From: JAKAQB01 sp035702855
GTDB taxonomy: Bacteria > Actinomycetota > Acidimicrobiia > Acidimicrobiales > Palsa-688
DNA: 9,037 nucleotides
Reading direction: 5' to 3'
NCBI GenBank assembly: GCA_035702855.1
Contig: DASSZM010000052.1
Span: forward strand, 1-9,037
Below the pieces are notes generated by a model. It searched no databases. It had not been told where the DNA came from and saw only the letters and a list, made by a program, of their open reading frames with translations. Position numbers and translations under genes: made by a program. Position 1 is the stretch's first letter. Each line of letters starts with the position of its first letter. Shown here piece after piece: positions 6,191 through 9,037 of this stretch.

Positions 6191-6226
6191 AGTGCCGGGC
6201 CGCCCCCGACCGGCACCACCACGTGA
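6188..6226 (+). CDS. Possible 12-codon upstream reading frame overlapping the flippase start
   Basis: ATG at 6188 opens a frame MSAGPPPTGTTT that ends at TGA 6224-6226. The stop overlaps the GTG start at 6223 in a GTGA arrangement, and the frame differs from that of the flippase gene. Such a frame could feed ribosomes onto the downstream start, which has no Shine-Dalgarno site. The Pro-Pro-Pro stretch is a known ribosome-slowing motif relieved by EF-P. The frame itself also lacks a Shine-Dalgarno site. If the -10 candidate around 6184-6189 were real, the mRNA would start after this ATG. Chance is quite possible. Confidence 0.2.
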   Translation: MSAGPPPTGTTT

Positions 6227-7359
6227 CGAGCACCTCCCTCACCCCCGCGCACCGGCCACCCGGACCGGACCTCGATCCCGGCCCGGACGCGAGCGGTGGG
6301 CGGGGGACGGGGGGGCCGGCCCCCGGCGGTGAGGGTCCCCGCCGTCACCACGGCCGGACGGTGCTCGTGGTCGAGGTCGTCGTCCTCGCCCTGGTGGTCG
6401 GCTTCGCCGCCGAGGAGGCGCCGGGGTTCGCCTCGGAGATCGCCCGGGACCTGGCCCGGCTCCGCCACCCCTCGGCGTCGGGGCTGACGCTCGCCGTCTC
6501 CGCCGAGGTCGTCTCGCTGCTCGCCATCTCCCAGGTGCCGCGCTGGCTCCTGCGTCGGGGTGGGGTGCGGCTCGGTCCGGTCGACGCCGTCGCCCTCACC
6601 CTGGCGGCCAACGGGATGGCCATCATCCTGCCGGCGGGCGCGGTCAGCTCGACGGTGTGGACGGCCCACCAGTACAGCCGGCGGGGGGCGCGGGCGGCGC
6701 TGGCCACCTGGACGGTCCTCGCCTCGGGGTTCGCGTCGGCGGTGACGCTGCTCGCCGTCGCCATCGTCGGTGCCCTGGCCGCCCACGTGGCCGGCCCGTC
6801 GCTGCTGCTCGGCGGGTCCGTGGTCTTCGTCGGGGCGACGGCCGGCATCGTGGCGCTGACGCATCGCGCCGAGGGGGTCCGCCGGCCCGACCACGCACCC
6901 CTCGAGCGGCGCTGGCACCGCCTGACCGCACGGCTCGTCACCCTGGTGGGTGACACCGCCGGTCAGCGCGCCGGGTGGGTGACGGGCGCCGCCGTCCTCG
7001 TCGCCTGCGGCGTCAACTGGCTGGCCGACGCCGCCTGCCTCGCCGCCGCCTTCTGGCTGCTGCGCCTCCCCGTGCCCTGGCACGCCCTGCTCCTCGCCTA
7101 CGCCGCCGGGCAGCTCGCCGGCGCCCTCGTGCCGTTGCCGGGTGGCCTCGGCGTCGTGGAGACCGGCATGGTCGGGGTGCTCGTCGCCCTCGGCACCCCC
7201 GCCGGCCCGGCGCTGGCCGTGGTCGCCGTCTACCGGGCGGTCGGCTACTGGGCCCCGCTCTTGCTGTCGGTCCCCGCCTACGGGTGGGCGCGCCGCCACG
7301 TGGAGCCGCCCGACTCCCACCACGACGACCGCCGGCCGCCGCTCGGAGAGGCGGCCTGA
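6223..7359 (+). CDS. Flippase-like membrane protein (UPF0104 / LPG synthase membrane-region family)
   Basis: This 378-residue integral membrane protein belongs to the family of the lysylphosphatidylglycerol synthase membrane (flippase) region, which includes YbhN and AglD-like proteins. A Pro/Gly-rich, probably disordered cytoplasmic tail (1-45) is followed by hydrophobic segments at about 46-62, 86-106, 119-139, 157-185, 195-213, 252-280, 287-323 and 327-353. Family marks are LAANGMAIILPAGAVSS (127-143), the helix with GVNWLADAACLAAAFWLL (263-280), and VPLPGGLGVVETGMVGVLVA (303-322), matching the conserved PGGLG-x-x-E segment. There is no C-terminal aminoacyl-transfer domain, so it is not a complete LPG synthase; a lipid or polyprenyl-linked sugar translocation role is inferred from the family. 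GTG 6223 lacks a Shine-Dalgarno site. An IlvX-like gene starts 3 bp after its stop, so the two are probably coupled. The substrate is unknown. Confidence 0.8.
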   Translation: MTSTSLTPAHRPPGPDLDPGPDASGGRGTGGPAPGGEGPRRHHGRTVLVVEVVVLALVVGFAAEEAPGFASEIARDLARLRHPSASGLTLAVSAEVVSLLAISQVPRWLLRRGGVRLGPVDAVALTLAANGMAIILPAGAVSSTVWTAHQYSRRGARAALATWTVLASGFASAVTLLAVAIVGALAAHVAGPSLLLGGSVVFVGATAGIVALTHRAEGVRRPDHAPLERRWHRLTARLVTLVGDTAGQRAGWVTGAAVLVACGVNWLADAACLAAAFWLLRLPVPWHALLLAYAAGQLAGALVPLPGGLGVVETGMVGVLVALGTPAGPALAVVAVYRAVGYWAPLLLSVPAYGWARRHVEPPDSHHDDRRPPLGEAA

Positions 7360-7362
7360 GCG

Positions 7363-8943
7363 GTGGCGGGGGGGACCTCCCCGACCGGCGCCCAGGCGCT
7401 GGTCGGGACGCTCGTGGCCGCCGGCGTGGACACCTGCTTCGCCAACCCCGGGACCTCGGAGATGCACTTCGTCGCCGCCCTGGACGCCGTGGCGGGCCTG
7501 CGCCCGGTGCTCGGGCTGGCCGAGGGAGCGGTGACCGGCGCCGCCGACGGGTACGGGCGCATCGCCGGGCGCCCGGCGGCCGCCCTGCTCCACCTCGGGC
7601 CCGGGCTCGCCAACGGCGTCTCCAACCTGCACAACGCCCGGCGGGCCCACACGCCGGTGATCGCCGTGGTGGGCGACCACGCCACGTTCCACAAGCGCCT
7701 CGACGCCCCGCTCGAGTCCGACATCGACGCCCTCGCCGGCACCGTCTCGTGCTGGGTGCGCCGCTCGTGGCGGCCCGAGGACGTCGGCCCCGACGCCGCC
7801 GCCGCCGTCGCCGCCGCCCGGCGGGCGCCCGGCGGCGTCGCCACCCTGGTCCTCCCCGCCGACGCCTCCTGGAGCCCCGGGGGCCGGGTGGCCGACCCGC
7901 AGCCGGTCCAGCCGGCGGCGCCGCCCGGTGACGCCGCGGTGGCGGCGGCAGCGGCGGCGCTGCGCGCCGGGGAGCCCGCCGCCGTCCTGATCGGCGGTGC
8001 CGTCGCCGCCGATCCGGGGGCCCAGGCCCTGGCGGCGGGCCTCGCCGCCGCCACCGGCGCCACCCTGCTCTGCGAGACCTTCCCCGCCCGGATGGCCCGC
8101 GGGGCGGGGCGCCCGCGCATCGGGCGGCTGGCCTACCTGGGGGAGATGGCGGCGGCCCAGCTGCGCGGCGCCCGCCACCTCGTCCTGCTGGGGGCGCGCC
8201 GGCCGGCGGCCTTCTTCGCCTACCCGGGCCGCCCGGGGGACCTCACCCCCGAGGGGGCCGCCGTCCACGAGCTCGCCCCGCCCGGCACCGACGCCGTGGA
8301 GGCGCTGGCCGCCCTCGCCGCCGCCCTCGGCATCACGCCCCCGGCGGCCAGCGGGGGCGAGGGGGTGGCCCGTCCCGCCCGCCCGTCCGGCCCGATCGAG
8401 CCGGCCAGCCTGGCGGCGGCCGTCGGCGCCACCCTCCCCGACGACGCCATCGTCGTCGACGAGTCGATCAGCGCCAGCTTCGGGCTCGGCTCCGGCCTGG
8501 CCGGGGCGGCGCCCCACGACCTGCTGACCCTGACGGGCGGCTCGATCGGCTTCGGGCTGCCGTGCGCGACGGGCGCCGCCGTCGCCGGCGGCGGGCGGCC
8601 GGTGGTGTGCCTGGAGGGTGACGGCAGCGCCGTGTACACCCTGCCGGCGCTGTGGACCCAGGCCCGGGAGGGCCTCGACGTCACCACCGTGATCGTCGAC
8701 AACGGGGCCTACGCCATCCTCGCCATGGAGCTCGACCGGCTCGAGGCCGGTACCCCGGGGCCCGGCGGTCGCAGCCTGCTCGACCTGTCCGGGCCGAGCC
8801 TCGACTTCGTGGCGCTCGCCCGCGGCTTCGGGGTGCCCGCCACCCGGGCGACCACCGCCGAGGAGCTGGCCGCGCAGCTGGAGGCCGCCCACGCCGAACC
8901 GGGCCCGCACCTCGTCGACGCGGTGATGACACCCGCCGGCTGA
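7363..8943 (+). CDS. IlvX/IlvB-like thiamine-diphosphate enzyme (annotated acetolactate synthase large subunit family)
   Basis: The 526 residues show the three-domain layout of ThDP-dependent 2-oxoacid enzymes. The N-terminal pyrimidine-binding domain has FANPGTSEMHFVAALD and the activating Glu54 in LAEGAVTGAADGYGRIAGRPAA. LHLGPGLANGVSNLHNARRA, VVGDHATFHK and DAPLESDIDALAGTVS follow. The central domain spans about 200-330. The C-terminal domain binds diphosphate and metal through GDGS (419-422) and Asn447 in DNGAY. I recognise close similarity to mycobacterial IlvX (Rv3509c), about 515 residues. Relatives include acetolactate synthase, benzoylformate decarboxylase and other decarboxylases, so the reaction is uncertain. 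No small regulatory subunit (IlvN/IlvH) is adjacent, which argues against the main branched-chain enzyme. The usual Asn-Asn pair reads Asp-Asn, but the metal-binding second Asn is kept. Start GTG 7363 lies 3 bp after the flippase stop, with GGAG about 14 bases upstream. Confidence 0.87.
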   Translation: MAGGTSPTGAQALVGTLVAAGVDTCFANPGTSEMHFVAALDAVAGLRPVLGLAEGAVTGAADGYGRIAGRPAAALLHLGPGLANGVSNLHNARRAHTPVIAVVGDHATFHKRLDAPLESDIDALAGTVSCWVRRSWRPEDVGPDAAAAVAAARRAPGGVATLVLPADASWSPGGRVADPQPVQPAAPPGDAAVAAAAAALRAGEPAAVLIGGAVAADPGAQALAAGLAAATGATLLCETFPARMARGAGRPRIGRLAYLGEMAAAQLRGARHLVLLGARRPAAFFAYPGRPGDLTPEGAAVHELAPPGTDAVEALAALAAALGITPPAASGGEGVARPARPSGPIEPASLAAAVGATLPDDAIVVDESISASFGLGSGLAGAAPHDLLTLTGGSIGFGLPCATGAAVAGGGRPVVCLEGDGSAVYTLPALWTQAREGLDVTTVIVDNGAYAILAMELDRLEAGTPGPGGRSLLDLSGPSLDFVALARGFGVPATRATTAEELAAQLEAAHAEPGPHLVDAVMTPAG

Positions 8944-8961
8944 GCCGGGCCCGGCCGGCGG

Positions 8962-9037
8962 TGGCTGGCGGGGCAGGGATCGAACCTGCAACTTTCGGAT
9001 CCAAAGTCCGACGTTCTGCCAGTTGAACTACCCGCCA
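8962..9037 (-). tRNA. tRNA-Gln (anticodon UUG), complete, CCA encoded
   Basis: Read on the minus strand from 9037, all 76 bases fold as a tRNA. The acceptor stem TGGCGGG pairs with CCCGCCA, the D stem is GTTC/GAAC, and the anticodon stem TCGGA/TCCGA encloses the loop CTTTGGA with anticodon TTG. The variable region is AAGTT, the T stem GCAGG/CCTGC encloses TTCGATC, the discriminator base is G, and CCA is genomically encoded. The weak U1-A72 first pair is typical of tRNA-Gln. It reads CAA and, by wobble, CAG. Its 3' end lies 18 bp from the stop of the convergent IlvX-like gene, and its promoter is outside the window. Confidence 0.97.

Noticed and set aside
8944..8955. Palindrome GCCGGGCCCGGC after the IlvX-like stop as a terminator
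   Set aside because: It is fully self-complementary with no loop and no T tract, and such G/C palindromes are expected by chance at this base composition.
6184..8991. Very long minus-strand open frame (935 codons) opposite the flippase-like and IlvX-like genes
   Set aside because: It is the mirror of two clearly recognisable plus-strand genes. In DNA with G/C in nearly every third position, antisense frames stay open by chance. Its translation is low-complexity, rich in Gly, Arg, Pro and His, with no family motif.
8962..9037. tRNA-Gln as an integration (att) site for a mobile element
   Set aside because: The 3' end of the tRNA abuts an ordinary metabolic gene; no integrase, repeated tRNA 3' end or composition shift is visible within the window.
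1..9037. CRISPR arrays, insertion sequences, toxin-antitoxin or phage-defence systems
   Set aside because: I saw no regular direct repeats, terminal inverted repeats around a transposase, or defence-type domains; every stretch is covered by housekeeping or metabolic genes.

Overview
The window is very GC-rich, with G or C in almost every third codon position, and is densely packed with genes. It looks like an actinobacterial chromosome. Three things support this: the order metG-tatD-rsmA-ispE; a tiny bS22-type ribosomal protein gene, a family known from mycobacteria and relatives; and a thiamine-diphosphate enzyme that matches my recollection of mycobacterial IlvX (Rv3509c) closely. The compact IspE and the F420-dehydrogenase-like iron-sulfur protein would suit a deep-branching group such as Acidimicrobiia, but that placement is inference.

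Layout. Bases 1-2630 (+) hold a tight housekeeping block: the 3' end of methionyl-tRNA synthetase (metG), the TatD metallo-hydrolase, the 16S rRNA dimethyltransferase RsmA and the isoprenoid kinase IspE. The genes are 5 bp apart or overlap by 4 bp, so they are probably one operon with coupled translation. Bases 2649-3986 (-) hold a 32-residue basic ribosomal protein (bS22 family), convergent with ispE, and a 392-residue FrhB/FdhB-type iron-sulfur flavoprotein. From a 69-bp divergent intergenic region, bases 4056-8943 (+) hold a 12-helix MFS transporter, a fumarylacetoacetate-hydrolase-family enzyme, a flippase-like membrane protein (UPF0104 / LPG synthase membrane region) and an IlvX/IlvB-like enzyme. 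A complete tRNA-Gln(UUG) on the minus strand ends exactly at the right edge.

How they work together. The first block is translation and ribosome maturation plus the MEP isoprenoid pathway. The tiny ribosomal gene fits that theme but is transcribed separately. The second half is a loose set of metabolic and membrane genes with no obvious shared pathway. The MFS exporter and FAH-type hydrolase may be co-transcribed, and the flippase-like and IlvX-like genes, 3 bp apart, probably are.

I see no mobile element, CRISPR array, phage gene or defence system, and no clear candidate for a wholly new system. The points most worth a second look are the bS22 gene with a perfect 12-bp palindrome in its start region, TAGnnT boxes just before three start codons (possible leaderless transcripts), the stand-alone FrhB-like protein, the shortened IspE, and a 12-codon Pro-Pro-Pro upstream reading frame whose stop overlaps the flippase start. 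No stretch longer than 300 bases lacks a gene.
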